Assembly (NCBI GenBank): GCA_012514185.1
Contig: JAAZAT010000213.1
Location: 1-41,562 of the forward strand
From: Spirochaetales bacterium
GTDB taxonomy: Bacteria > Spirochaetota > Spirochaetia > Sphaerochaetales > Sphaerochaetaceae
DNA: 41,562 bases
Direction: 5' to 3'
Under the pieces are notes generated by a model. That model was not told where the DNA came from. It saw nothing but the letters and a program-made list of their open reading frames with translations, and searched no databases. Below, piece after piece: positions 16,947 through 25,959 of the stretch. A program made the position numbers and the translations under genes. Position 1 is the stretch's first letter; the number at the start of each line of letters is the position of its first letter.

Positions 16947-19870
16947 GCGATACCTGCCTCCCCGATTGCAGCGAGCAGGCTGCGGATCCGGATTTTCACC
17001 GCTCCGAGATTTGCAATCTCATCAATTTTAATCTGGGTGTAAATCTTGTTGGTCTGCCTGAGGATATCCCGGATTTCATCACTGGTCACTGCATCGAGGC
17101 CGCAACCGAAGGAGACCAGCTGGATGATCTGCATGTCGGCCTGTGTAGTCACGTACCGTGCGGCATCGTACATTCTTGCATGATAGGTCCATTGGTTGAG
17201 GACGGTCCGCTTTTCCTTCGGCACCAAATGGCTGATCCCATCCTCGCTGAGGACGGCACAGCCGCATTGCAGCAATAAACTGTCGATGCCGTGATTGACC
17301 TCACCATCGACGTGGTAGGGCCTCCCTGCAAGCACCATGATCGGCCAAGCACGTTTCCTGGCCTCCTCGACAATGATGGTTGCCTGGTTTCGTACCGCCT
17401 TCTGGTAGGTCCTCAGGGCCTCATAGCCCCGTTTGCATGCAAGCTTGACTTCACCCTTGCCAAGATTGTAGTGCTTGGAGAATATTTCATAAAGCCGTGT
17501 GGCTGCAAATCGTTCATCGGCAAGGCTTAGGTAGTCGCTTATGAACAGCACCTTGTGTTCGAGCAGGGACGGCATGTTGTGCCTGAGTACTTCGGGATAA
17601 TAGGCAACCACCGGGCAGTTGAAGTGGTTGTCCCCTTTCTCCTCCTTCAGGTTGTAACTGGAACAAGGGTAGAAAATGGCATCAACACCGTCCTCGATGA
17701 GCTGCTGGACGTGTCCATGCACCAACTTCGCCGGATAACAGATGGTATCGCTGCTGATCGTCGATTGGCCCTTTAAATAGGTATCGCGGGTTGAGGGCTC
17801 GGATACGACAACCTCGAAGCCAAGGCTGGACAGACAGGCATGCCAGAAGGGAAGCTGCTCATAAAAAGAGAGTTGCAATGGCAAGCCGATCCTTCCCCGT
17901 TCGTTTTTTCCGCTTTTCAAGGAAGCCAGATATTGCTGCTTGAATGCATACATGTTCAGCATCTGAGGATTGCCGATGAAGCTTTCAGGCCGGACGATGC
18001 GGTCGCACTTGTTTCCGCTGATCAGCTTTCGATCCCCGTCGAAACTGTTGATGGTCAAGAGACAGGCGTTGGTGCACCCTTTGCAGTGGACCGTACGGGT
18101 TCGATGGGAGAAGGAGGAGAGCTGGGCAAGCGAAAGGGTGGTTGTACTTTTATGGTCCCTCTTGTGCTGCTCCATTGCGTGCAGTGCACAACCGTAGGCT
18201 CCCATCAGACCCGCTTCATCGATGCGGATGACCTCGCTTCCCAGTTCCATCTCGAACGAGCGCAGCACGGCATCGTTGAGAAAGGTTCCTCCCTGCACAA
18301 CGATGTGCCTGCCGAGCAAGGACGGGTCGGTCGACCGGATGACCTTGTACAGTGCGTTCTTCACCACACTGATTGCCAGGCCTGCGAAAATGTCGGCAAC
18401 ACTGGCCCCGTCTTTTTGCGCCTGCTTTACCGAGCTGTTCATGAACACCGTGCAGCGGCTGCCCAAGTCGACAGGATTCTGTGCCTTCAGGGCCAGCTCG
18501 GCAGCCTCCTCGGGTGAATAGCCCAACGCATTGGAGAACGTCTGCAGAAACGAACCGCATCCGGACGAGCATGCTTCATTGAGAAAAATATCGTCGATGA
18601 CACCGTCTTCGATCTTGAAACATTTGATGTCCTGACCGCCGATGTCGATGATGAAGTCCACTTCGGGAAGAAAGGTATGGGCGCTTTTGTAATGAGCCAT
18701 TGTCTCAACCAGCGAATACTCGAAGTCGAATGCATTTTTTACCAGAAGCTCGCCATACCCGGTCGAACTCGCCTTGACGATGTGAATATCCGGATAGGTG
18801 GTAAGAAAATTGGTGAGGAACTCCTTCACCGCCTGGACGGGATTGCCGTTGTTCTGCTGATAGCGGCTGTAGAGGAGCCTGCCTTGGGTGTCGATGATGC
18901 AGGCCTTCACCGTGGTGGAGCCAGCATCGACACCGAGGAAGGCTTGCCCCTTGTAGCTGGAGGGATCGGATTTCGGCAGCTTCGCCCTCTGATGGCGCTT
19001 GTGGAACTCTGTTAGCTGTTCATCGGTTTCGAAGAGGGGAGGGATGGAAGTGAATGTCTTTTGTGTATGATAGTGCTCAAGCTGATACACCAGGTCCGAG
19101 AGGATGATGGTCTCTTCATTGTTGGCCAATGCCGTCCCCAGAGCTACGAAATACAGGGAGTTTTCGGGACAAATTCCCTCGAGGTGCAAGGTTTGGTCGA
19201 ATGCTGTGCGCAAAGAGGAGAGGAATGTCAGAGGGCCGCCCAAATATACCACCTGACCGGTGATCGGTCGACCTTGCGCCAGGCCTGCTATGGTTTGGTT
19301 GACTACCGATTGCAGAACCGAAAGGGCGATGTCGGCCTTGTCAGCTCCTTGGTTGATGAGCGGCTGGACGTCGCTTTTTGCAAAAACACCGCATCGTGAA
19401 GCGATGGTATAGCTTTGTTTGGCCTGCTTGGCAAGATCGTCCATCTGGTCTTGATCAATATTGAGCAAGCTGGCCATCTGGTCGATGAATGATCCGGTGC
19501 CTCCGGCACAGGTGCCATTCATCCTCACTTCCATGTTCCTCCCCAGAAACAGGATCTTGGCATCCTCGCCTCCAAGCTCGATGACCACATTGGTGGAAGG
19601 AAGATAGTGCTGGATGGCAATGCGGGTGGCGTATACTTCCTGCACGAACGGAAGGTGCAGTTGTTGGGAAAGCCCCATGCCGGCCGAGCCGGAGAGCGAG
19701 AAAGAAACCTGTTTGTCGCCAAGTTTTTGGAGCAGGGGCGTAAGCATCTGGACAGCGGTTTGGGGAATTTGAGAGTAGTGTCTACGATACTCTTGATGAA
19801 CAACACGCAACTGTTCATCAAGTACTACGCATTTCATGGTAGTGGAGCCAACATCCAAGCCGATTTTCAC
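16943..19870 (-). CDS. Double BadF/HgdC-type activase ATPase with DUF2229 domain
   Basis: A 975-residue protein with two ASKHA ATPase domains followed by a DUF2229-type region. Domain 1 starts GLDVGSTTMKCVV and has CAGGTGSFIDQMA near residue 120 and SRCGVFAKSD near 158. Domain 2 starts LGVDAGSTTVKACI near 310 and has DIGGQDIKCF, EACSSGCGSFLQ near 435 and GSRCTVFMNSS near 470. The cysteines match those that hold the shared [4Fe-4S] cluster in HgdC-type activators. A further cluster-like stretch CKGCTNACLL lies near 595, followed by the DUF2229 part. Family members use ATP to drive a low-potential electron into a partner enzyme; the partner here is unknown. GTG 19870 is the start, with GGAGG 8 nt upstream. 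Confidence 0.88.
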   Translation of the reverse strand: MKIGLDVGSTTMKCVVLDEQLRVVHQEYRRHYSQIPQTAVQMLTPLLQKLGDKQVSFSLSGSAGMGLSQQLHLPFVQEVYATRIAIQHYLPSTNVVIELGGEDAKILFLGRNMEVRMNGTCAGGTGSFIDQMASLLNIDQDQMDDLAKQAKQSYTIASRCGVFAKSDVQPLINQGADKADIALSVLQSVVNQTIAGLAQGRPITGQVVYLGGPLTFLSSLRTAFDQTLHLEGICPENSLYFVALGTALANNEETIILSDLVYQLEHYHTQKTFTSIPPLFETDEQLTEFHKRHQRAKLPKSDPSSYKGQAFLGVDAGSTTVKACIIDTQGRLLYSRYQQNNGNPVQAVKEFLTNFLTTYPDIHIVKASSTGYGELLVKNAFDFEYSLVETMAHYKSAHTFLPEVDFIIDIGGQDIKCFKIEDGVIDDIFLNEACSSGCGSFLQTFSNALGYSPEEAAELALKAQNPVDLGSRCTVFMNSSVKQAQKDGASVADIFAGLAISVVKNALYKVIRSTDPSLLGRHIVVQGGTFLNDAVLRSFEMELGSEVIRIDEAGLMGAYGCALHAMEQHKRDHKSTTTLSLAQLSSFSHRTRTVHCKGCTNACLLTINSFDGDRKLISGNKCDRIVRPESFIGNPQMLNMYAFKQQYLASLKSGKNERGRIGLPLQLSFYEQLPFWHACLSSLGFEVVVSEPSTRDTYLKGQSTISSDTICYPAKLVHGHVQQLIEDGVDAIFYPCSSYNLKEEKGDNHFNCPVVAYYPEVLRHNMPSLLEHKVLFISDYLSLADERFAATRLYEIFSKHYNLGKGEVKLACKRGYEALRTYQKAVRNQATIIVEEARKRAWPIMVLAGRPYHVDGEVNHGIDSLLLQCGCAVLSEDGISHLVPKEKRTVLNQWTYHARMYDAARYVTTQADMQIIQLVSFGCGLDAVTSDEIRDILRQTNKIYTQIKIDEIANLGAVKIRIRSLLAAIGEAGIA

Positions 19871-19934
19871 CGAGAAGCCTCCGAATACACAAACCTTACG
19901 TAATAATCAGGAAATGGTACAGTGAACCCAATCT

Positions 19935-19969
19935 GTATCTAGACAGTGTTGGTGAAAATGTCTAGATAC
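19935..19969 (-). repeat. Perfect inverted repeat spanning the thiI stop codon
   Basis: GTATCTAGACA (19935-19945) and TGTCTAGATAC (19959-19969) are exact reverse complements over 11 bp with a 13-nt loop. The thiI stop TAG (19964-19962) lies inside the proximal arm. No T-run follows in either direction. It could be a Rho-assisted or protective 3' hairpin of the desulfurase-thiI transcript, or an operator upstream of the activase gene. Confidence 0.6.
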
Positions 19970-21155
19970 GGAGTTGTCCATCTGGTCCATAGTCAAATAC
20001 TTGCACCGCAGCAATCGCCTCTTCAAGCAGAGCCTCGATCCCCATGTTTTGGTAGTGTTGCGTCATCAGCTCCTTATCAGGCCGTACGAGCGGATGTTTG
20101 GGGCTGAATATCACGCAACAATCCTCATAGGGAAGGATGGAAGTCTCATAGGTTCCAATGTGTTTTGCAAGGTTCATGATCTCCTGCTTGTCCATGCCGA
20201 CCAAAGGACGGAGCACCAGTTGTTCGCTCATGCTGTCGGTGAAAGCCATGCTCTCCAGCGTTTGGCTGGCTACTTGGCTGAGCGCCTCCCCGGTGACGAT
20301 GCACATTCCCTCCTGCTTCCGGGAAATGGCATTGGCCACTTTCATCATGGCAGCCCTGAACATCAAGGTGGTTTCTTCCTCTTGGCTGTGTTGTTTGATC
20401 CAAAGCTGCGCCTCGGTGAAGTGGACTACATGCAACCGTGTTCCTTGCAGATACGGGGCAAGCAAAGAGGTCAGGGTCTTGACCTTCTCCAAAGCCTGCT
20501 CGCTGGTGTAGGGATAGGCATGGAAGTAGATGCACTCCATCTTCAAGCCGCGTTGTGCCATGCGATAGGCTGCAACCGGACTGTCGATTCCTCCTGAGAG
20601 CAGCAGCATGCCCTTGCCTGCGGTGGTGACCGGCAGTCCTCCCGGTCCGCTCTTTGCGGAGGTGAAGAGGTACGCCTTGTCCCGGATCTCGCAATTGATG
20701 GTCATATCGGGGTTCTTGACATCGACTGTCAGGTCGGGGTGTTCGCTATGAACCACCTCGCCGAGCATGCAGTCTATCTGGTAACTGTTCAGAACGAAGT
20801 TCTTGTCAGCCCGCTTGGTAATCGACTTAAAGGTGCCTGTTCCTTTGGAGAAGGGCTCATCCTGCATCAGGGCCCGTGCGGCTTCCTTGATGGCCTCGAT
20901 ATCCTTTGCACATCGGAGGCAGCGGGAATAACCGACAACCCCGAAGGTTGTGCTGAAGGCCATTTCAATGGTTTCCCGGGGACAGAGGTTCTCTATCTCA
21001 AAAAAAATACGGCCTTTCTGCTTGGAGACCTGGGTACGGTAACCCTTGAGCTTGTTCTTGATGTTGTTCTTGAGCCGCTTCTCGAAGAAATCACGGTTCA
21101 AACCTTTGAGGGATATTTCTCCCAATCGTACCAAATAGAGGGTAGAGTCGTTCAT
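19962..21155 (-). CDS. thiI: tRNA 4-thiouridine sulfurtransferase
   Basis: ThiI adenylates uridine 8 of tRNA and inserts sulfur to form 4-thiouridine; in some bacteria it also supplies sulfur for thiazole synthesis. The 397-residue product has a ferredoxin-like/THUMP N-terminal half and a PP-loop ATP-binding motif LLLSGGIDSPVAAYRMA near residues 181-197. It ends without the C-terminal rhodanese domain of the 482-residue E. coli protein and so resembles the short Bacillus form, which receives sulfur directly from a partner desulfurase. That partner is encoded immediately upstream with a 4-bp overlap (ATGA). Confidence 0.95.
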   Translation of the reverse strand: MNDSTLYLVRLGEISLKGLNRDFFEKRLKNNIKNKLKGYRTQVSKQKGRIFFEIENLCPRETIEMAFSTTFGVVGYSRCLRCAKDIEAIKEAARALMQDEPFSKGTGTFKSITKRADKNFVLNSYQIDCMLGEVVHSEHPDLTVDVKNPDMTINCEIRDKAYLFTSAKSGPGGLPVTTAGKGMLLLSGGIDSPVAAYRMAQRGLKMECIYFHAYPYTSEQALEKVKTLTSLLAPYLQGTRLHVVHFTEAQLWIKQHSQEEETTLMFRAAMMKVANAISRKQEGMCIVTGEALSQVASQTLESMAFTDSMSEQLVLRPLVGMDKQEIMNLAKHIGTYETSILPYEDCCVIFSPKHPLVRPDKELMTQHYQNMGIEALLEEAIAAVQVFDYGPDGQLRI

Positions 21156-22291
21156 GCGTGCTCCAAAATGAGTTGTGTGACGGTCTGTGCCAAGATTTCA
21201 ACATCCTCGGCTGTTGTATCCTTGGACAGCGAGATGCGGATGCTGTTCTTTGCAAGCTGTGCCGGGAAAGCCATGGCTGCGAGGACACTCTGGGATTTTT
21301 GTTTGGCATTGTTCGAACAAGCTGATCCGCTGGAAACGCAAATCCCCTGATCGAACAACAAGCGGGTGAATACTTCACTGGGAAGAGTCGGATGCGCAAG
21401 GGCTAGGATGTAGGGACTGCAATGCTCCGCCGGGCTGAAGATGGGCAGAGAGGAGAGCTTGTCCCGCAATAAGGCATTCAAAAGCGATACATGCCGATAA
21501 TTCTCATCGAGGCTGTGCAAGGCGTCCTTGACAGCCTGATGCATTGCTGCGATGCCGCCGATATTCTCGGTTCCCGGCCTCAGTCCCCGTTCCTGTGATC
21601 CGCCGCGGCTCAGGCTTTCAATACCTGCATTGGTATTGTACAGCAATCCTACACCACGGGGACCGTGGAGCTTGTGGGCACTGAAGGATGCGCTGTCCAC
21701 GCCCATGGCCTTAAGGTCGAACGGTATTTTCCCGAGAGCCTGGGTCGCATCGGTATGGACATGGATTTTTCGGTTGTTGTGCCCGCTCTCAAAGGCGCGG
21801 ACAACCTCCACCAAACCGCCGATGTCCTGCATTGTGCCTACGACATTGTTTACCAGCATGATTGAGACAAGCCGGGTTTCACTGCACAAGGCTTTCTGCA
21901 GCTCTTCCTTCTGGATAAAACCCTTGGGGGCGGCAAGCGTTGTCACCCTCCATCCAAGGTGTTTCAGCAGCCTGGCGTATTCCGATACCGAGGGGTGTTC
22001 GATTGAGCTGAGGATGACATGGCCCTTGCGTTCCTTCCAAATGAGGCTATTGAGAATGATTGCGTTTGCCTCGGTGGCCCCGCTGGTGAAGGTAAGAGAG
22101 AGCGGATCGACACCAAGAAGGCCGGCAATGTCGGCCCTGGTCTGCTCAAGAAATGCTTTTGCATCTCTTCCTTCCTGATGGAGGGAGGATGGATTGCCTC
22201 TATACTGCACAACCGCCTTCGTATAAGCATCAAGCGCCGGCCGGCTCATACCGGTGGTGGCTGCATTGTCAAAATATCGTATTTCGTGCAT
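21152..22291 (-). CDS. Cysteine desulfurase (NifS/IscS family)
   Basis: PLP enzyme that converts cysteine to alanine and a protein persulfide. From ATG 22291 (MHEIRYFDNAATT) the product has 379 residues; the frame is open upstream, but family homology starts here. The PLP lysine lies in SFSAHKLHGPRGVG (about 205) and the active cysteine in CVSSGSACSNNAK (about 325). It overlaps thiI by 4 bp, so it is probably the dedicated sulfur donor for s4U synthesis rather than the general Fe-S desulfurase (no iscU-like gene is adjacent). No Shine-Dalgarno is visible; a -10-like CACAAT ends 7 nt before the ATG. Confidence 0.93.
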   Translation of the reverse strand: MHEIRYFDNAATTGMSRPALDAYTKAVVQYRGNPSSLHQEGRDAKAFLEQTRADIAGLLGVDPLSLTFTSGATEANAIILNSLIWKERKGHVILSSIEHPSVSEYARLLKHLGWRVTTLAAPKGFIQKEELQKALCSETRLVSIMLVNNVVGTMQDIGGLVEVVRAFESGHNNRKIHVHTDATQALGKIPFDLKAMGVDSASFSAHKLHGPRGVGLLYNTNAGIESLSRGGSQERGLRPGTENIGGIAAMHQAVKDALHSLDENYRHVSLLNALLRDKLSSLPIFSPAEHCSPYILALAHPTLPSEVFTRLLFDQGICVSSGSACSNNAKQKSQSVLAAMAFPAQLAKNSIRISLSKDTTAEDVEILAQTVTQLILEHA

Positions 22292-22297
22292 GGCCCA

Positions 22298-22312
22298 CAT
22301 TGTGCGACAATG
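22298..22312. promoter_or_regulatory. 15-bp palindrome over the desulfurase promoter
   Basis: CATTGT-GCG-ACAATG is a perfect 6-3-6 palindrome. On the minus strand it covers the -10-like CACAAT (22304-22299), which is 17 bp from a -35-like TTGCAA (22327-22322). It could be the operator of a regulator of sulfur transfer genes. Confidence 0.4.
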
Positions 22313-22348
22313 CAAGGATTTTTGCAAGCACGGCTTCTCCAATGGTTC

Positions 22349-22378
22349 TTGTCTTCTTCCCTGTCTCTAGGGTATAAC
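22349..22378 (+). promoter_or_regulatory. Promoter of aroB
   Basis: A -35 TTGTCT (22349-22354), an 18-bp spacer and a -10 TATAAC (22373-22378). The -10 ends 6 nt before ATG 22385, so the transcript probably starts at or beside the start codon. Confidence 0.45.
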
Positions 22379-22384
22379 AAGAGT

Positions 22385-23449
22385 ATGAATAAATTGACGA
22401 CTGCCGTACTCGACCAAGGAAAAACCACGGATATTTTGCTTGCCGATGATTTGAAGGACCTGGCCAACCATCTTGGAAGCTATGGCCGCTCGGTCATGTG
22501 GGTGTTCGATACCAATACAGCCAAATTGTTCAAACAGCTTCCTCCCGCCCATGTGGTGCTGGAAAGCGGGGAGAGTTCGAAGCACTTCGGGTCGCTTGAA
22601 CGCATCCTCTCGACTTCTCTCGATGAGGGACTTGCTCGTGATGGACGGATCATCGGCTTCGGCGGGGGAGTGGTCTGCGACCTTTCCGCCTTTGCAGCAT
22701 CGGTCTATATGCGCGGATGCAGGCTGACACTGGTTCCCACCACCTTGCTTGCCATGGTGGACGCCGCCGTAGGCGGCAAGACGGCAGTCGATTTCCGCGG
22801 TATGAAAAATATGGTCGGCTCGTTTTATCCGGCTGGTGAGGTTCTCATCTGCATCGATACGCTCAGGACCCTCAGTGACAAGGAATTTCTCAACGGGCTT
22901 GCCGAGGTCGTCAAGCATGCCCTGCTCAGTCAGGATGAGGAGCTGTACAAGTTCCTCCTTGTGAAAAAGAACGAGATCCTCAGCCGGGATTCCAAGACCT
23001 TGGCGAAGCTGGTGGAGCTCTCCCTGGATGTGAAAAAGTGGTACATCGAACAGGATCCCACCGAGACAAAAGGCATCCGGCAGATGCTCAACCTGGGCCA
23101 TACCTTCGCCCATGCCTTGGAGTCCTCATCCCACTTCGGCAACTGGAGTCATGGTGCTGCCGTGGCATGGGGAACCTGCCGTGCCTTGGAAGCCGGCGTT
23201 GTGCTGCAGGTGACTGATAAAGCCTACGCCACCGGAGCGACCAAGCTCTTCAAGAGTTATGGCTATGATATCGAGCATCGAATCGGCCGCGGCGATTGGA
23301 TTGAGTTCCGCGACCATTTGCTCAAGGACAAGAAAAAAGCGGACGGCAAAGTCCTCTTTGTCCTTTTGCAAGGTCAGGGAAAGGGAGTGCTCAGTCCGCT
23401 TGAGATGCCTCTGATCCAGCATCTCGTCATAGCAAAGCCGATTTTCTAA
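22385..23449 (+). CDS. aroB: 3-dehydroquinate synthase
   Basis: Second enzyme of the shikimate pathway; it cyclises DAHP to 3-dehydroquinate using NAD+ and a divalent metal. From ATG 22385 (MNKLTTAVLDQ) the product has 354 residues, the usual size; the frame is open upstream to 22019, but that part is antisense to the desulfurase gene. Motifs seen are GFGGGVVCDLSAFAASVYMRG, PTTLLAMVDAAVGGKTAVD, GMKNMVGSFYPA, and the metal ligands in LNLGHTFAHALE and HGAAVAWG. It is a single gene between two minus-strand blocks. No strong ribosome-binding site is seen. Confidence 0.95.
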   Translation: MNKLTTAVLDQGKTTDILLADDLKDLANHLGSYGRSVMWVFDTNTAKLFKQLPPAHVVLESGESSKHFGSLERILSTSLDEGLARDGRIIGFGGGVVCDLSAFAASVYMRGCRLTLVPTTLLAMVDAAVGGKTAVDFRGMKNMVGSFYPAGEVLICIDTLRTLSDKEFLNGLAEVVKHALLSQDEELYKFLLVKKNEILSRDSKTLAKLVELSLDVKKWYIEQDPTETKGIRQMLNLGHTFAHALESSSHFGNWSHGAAVAWGTCRALEAGVVLQVTDKAYATGATKLFKSYGYDIEHRIGRGDWIEFRDHLLKDKKKADGKVLFVLLQGQGKGVLSPLEMPLIQHLVIAKPIF

Positions 23450-23456
23450 TTCAAGT

Positions 23457-25958
23457 TCATTCAACCAGCTTCAACAGTGATCCATAGATCTTGTCAACCC
23501 GCTTGGCCAGTTGCTTTTGGTCTGCTGCTTCCAACGCATCGGCCAACTGAAGCAAGGTGAACAACGAGGTGTCCAAAGCATCAAAGCAATCATCGACTGC
23601 AGTAAATCGGTAATTGCCGTTTCCGCTCTCCTCCAGGGCTACGAAATGCAGTTGCTTCCGCTCCTTTTTGCTCTTGGTGAACGAGAGCAGCCACATCAGG
23701 TTGTCAACCAGCGTCGCTGCATCGTTGATGGTATAAACGCCGGAGGGTGGGTTGTCGAGAATTCCTTGCTCGACTTTCAGCTTGCCTTGCAATTCCAATA
23801 TTGAAAAGAATTTATCTCCATAGTGGATATAGAATCCATGATGAAGTAGGGCGGCTGGAAAGTTCTTGGGCCGCTTGGGGGCCTTCTCGTTGGCTTGCAC
23901 CAGATAGGCAAGGTCTTCGAGGGGGATGATGGCAACAAGTTTTTGTTTCTTCTTGCCGATGACCAACGTCGGATACGTTCGCTTGTAGACGGTGATCGTT
24001 GCTTTTCCTTTCTCCTCGACTTTTCCTTTCTTCTCCTCCCGCTCTTCCTTGCGCGAAGGCTTTTCGCCTTTTGCCAGACCGGAAAGACGCGGATAGAGTT
24101 CGACCGAGATGTCATCCAGCCATGCCTTCTCAAGCGGGCTTACACTGCGTGCATACAGGCGGCTTGTCTGTACGATCTCTCCGGCGATGATGAATTGCGG
24201 AAGTGTCTTGAAGTAGGCACTGCCTGGGTGGATGAAGACTTGATCTGCCGTCAGGCTCTTGTACATATTTCCTTTTGCCTTGATGCATACGTACTGCATC
24301 AAACCGCTGGCGATGCAACTCAAGTACTCACGTACCGTCCCTCCGCTGGAGATGGGAAAACCGATGTCGGAGCAAATCTCTCCGAGTTGTTCATTGACAT
24401 GGACGATTTCCTGCATGCCTTGGAAATCGAGATAGCTGCGCTTGCAGAACTTCTGTTTCGCTTCTTTTCCGGTGTTTGCGGTGTATTGGCGATAGATGTT
24501 CAAATACGAGACGAAGTCACCGTACTCTGAGGTATTGAAACGCTTGTGGGCCGCACGACTCTGCTCCTCCTCACCGGGAATCAACAAGAACGGAGTCTTG
24601 GTCGAGAGGAAGGAAACCGCTATCAACACCTCCTCAAGAACGTTGGGATGGTTCATCATTGCTTCTACGATGACCCGTGAGTGACGGGGCAGGAGGGGGA
24701 AGCGGCACATCAAGGACCCGATGGAGGTGAGACGCCGGTACTCATCAATCGCCCCGATGAAACGCAGGGTATCCTCGGCGCTGGCGATGGCGCTGTGCTT
24801 GGGGCGGGTGATGAAGGGGAAGTGCTCATAATCGTAGATTGAGAGATCGCTCATCCTCAGCACCACTTCGCTCAAGTCGGTGCGCAGGATTTCTTCAGTC
24901 CCATAGGGCAGGCGGCTTTGGTAATCTTCTTCGCTGTAGAGCCGGTAGCAGACACCGGGACCTGTACGGCCCGCCCGTCCTTTGCGCTGTTCACAACTGG
25001 AACGGCTGGTGGGAAGGGGGACCAGCGAGGAGGTGAAATCCTTCTGGTTGTAGAAATTGATCTTTGCAATCCCGCAGTCGATGACGGTTGTAATGCCGTC
25101 GATGGTGACCGAGGTTTCTGCAATATTGGTAGCTACAACGACCTTGGTTTTTCCCGGTCCTGTCTCGTTGAAGACCGATTCCTGTTCCTCCTTGCTCAAG
25201 CGTCCGAACAAGGGATAGATTTCCAGCAACTGGTCGGGGTCGGCCATATAGAGGGCGTTGACGCAGGTGGTAATGTCGAACTCGCCGCTCATGAATACCA
25301 AAATATCGCCTGAATGCTGTTTGGCTTCGGTCATGACGATGGAGGTGACCGCTTGGATCTGATGATCGAGCGTCTCCCGTTCCAAGGGCTTGTAGACGAC
25401 CTGGACGGGATAGATGCGGGCATCGATGCTGACGATCGGGGCGTTGTCAAAGAACTCGCTGAACACCTTGGTGTTGATGGTGGCACTGCTGATGATGACC
25501 TTGAACTCTTTTCGTTGAGCCATGACCTCCTTGAGCAGGCCGAGGATGAAGTCGATGTTCAGTGAGCGCTCATGGGCTTCATCAACCAAAATTACCGAAT
25601 AAGCGCGAAGCAGGGGGTCGGCCTTCAGCTCCATGAGCAGGATTCCGTCGGTCATCACCTTGATGCGGGTATTGGGATTTGTAGTATCCTCAAACCGCAT
25701 CTTGTAGGCGACAAACCCATCATCCTTGCTGACTTGGCGCCTGATGAAATCACTGACGCTGAGTGTTGCAATGCGTCTGGGTTGTGTTATGCCTACCTGC
25801 AGTTGGTCTGCATAGCCGGCTTCATGGAGGATCAGGGGGATTTGTGTAGTCTTTCCGCTTCCGGTTGGACTTTCGACAATGATGACTTGGTTCTTTGCAA
25901 GTCCATCAAGAATTTCCTGCCGATGTTGATACACCGGCAAATGTTTCATGTCTTTCAA
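23457..25958 (-). CDS. hrpA: DEAH-box ATP-dependent RNA helicase (HrpA-like)
   Basis: DEAH-family RNA helicase of 833 residues. Motifs run in order: GSGKTTQIPL (I), TQPRRIAT (Ia), DEAHERSLNIDF (II), SSATI (III), ATNIAETSVTIDG (V) and QRKGRAGRTGPGVCYR (VI), followed by HA2 and OB-fold regions (VFIHPGSAYF). A charged linker (RKEEREEKKGKVEEKGK, about 640-660) leads to a further 170-residue C-terminal part that I do not recognise. It is shorter than E. coli HrpA (1300 residues). TTG 25958 is chosen as the start because AAAGGA lies 6 nt upstream; ATG 25949 is the alternative. It follows hisS with 1 bp between stop and start, so coupling is likely. Confidence 0.9.
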   Translation of the reverse strand: MKDMKHLPVYQHRQEILDGLAKNQVIIVESPTGSGKTTQIPLILHEAGYADQLQVGITQPRRIATLSVSDFIRRQVSKDDGFVAYKMRFEDTTNPNTRIKVMTDGILLMELKADPLLRAYSVILVDEAHERSLNIDFILGLLKEVMAQRKEFKVIISSATINTKVFSEFFDNAPIVSIDARIYPVQVVYKPLERETLDHQIQAVTSIVMTEAKQHSGDILVFMSGEFDITTCVNALYMADPDQLLEIYPLFGRLSKEEQESVFNETGPGKTKVVVATNIAETSVTIDGITTVIDCGIAKINFYNQKDFTSSLVPLPTSRSSCEQRKGRAGRTGPGVCYRLYSEEDYQSRLPYGTEEILRTDLSEVVLRMSDLSIYDYEHFPFITRPKHSAIASAEDTLRFIGAIDEYRRLTSIGSLMCRFPLLPRHSRVIVEAMMNHPNVLEEVLIAVSFLSTKTPFLLIPGEEEQSRAAHKRFNTSEYGDFVSYLNIYRQYTANTGKEAKQKFCKRSYLDFQGMQEIVHVNEQLGEICSDIGFPISSGGTVREYLSCIASGLMQYVCIKAKGNMYKSLTADQVFIHPGSAYFKTLPQFIIAGEIVQTSRLYARSVSPLEKAWLDDISVELYPRLSGLAKGEKPSRKEEREEKKGKVEEKGKATITVYKRTYPTLVIGKKKQKLVAIIPLEDLAYLVQANEKAPKRPKNFPAALLHHGFYIHYGDKFFSILELQGKLKVEQGILDNPPSGVYTINDAATLVDNLMWLLSFTKSKKERKQLHFVALEESGNGNYRFTAVDDCFDALDTSLFTLLQLADALEAADQKQLAKRVDKIYGSLLKLVE

Positions 25959-25959
25959 A

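Noticed and set aside
15684-17042. Plus-strand open frame of 452 codons
   Set aside because: It is antisense to the activase-partner gene, which has conserved cysteine motifs and a 4-bp coupled overlap with its neighbour. The plus-strand translation shows no family motif.
22019-22384. Upstream extension of aroB
   Set aside because: This part is antisense to the desulfurase gene, and AroB homology begins near ATG 22385.
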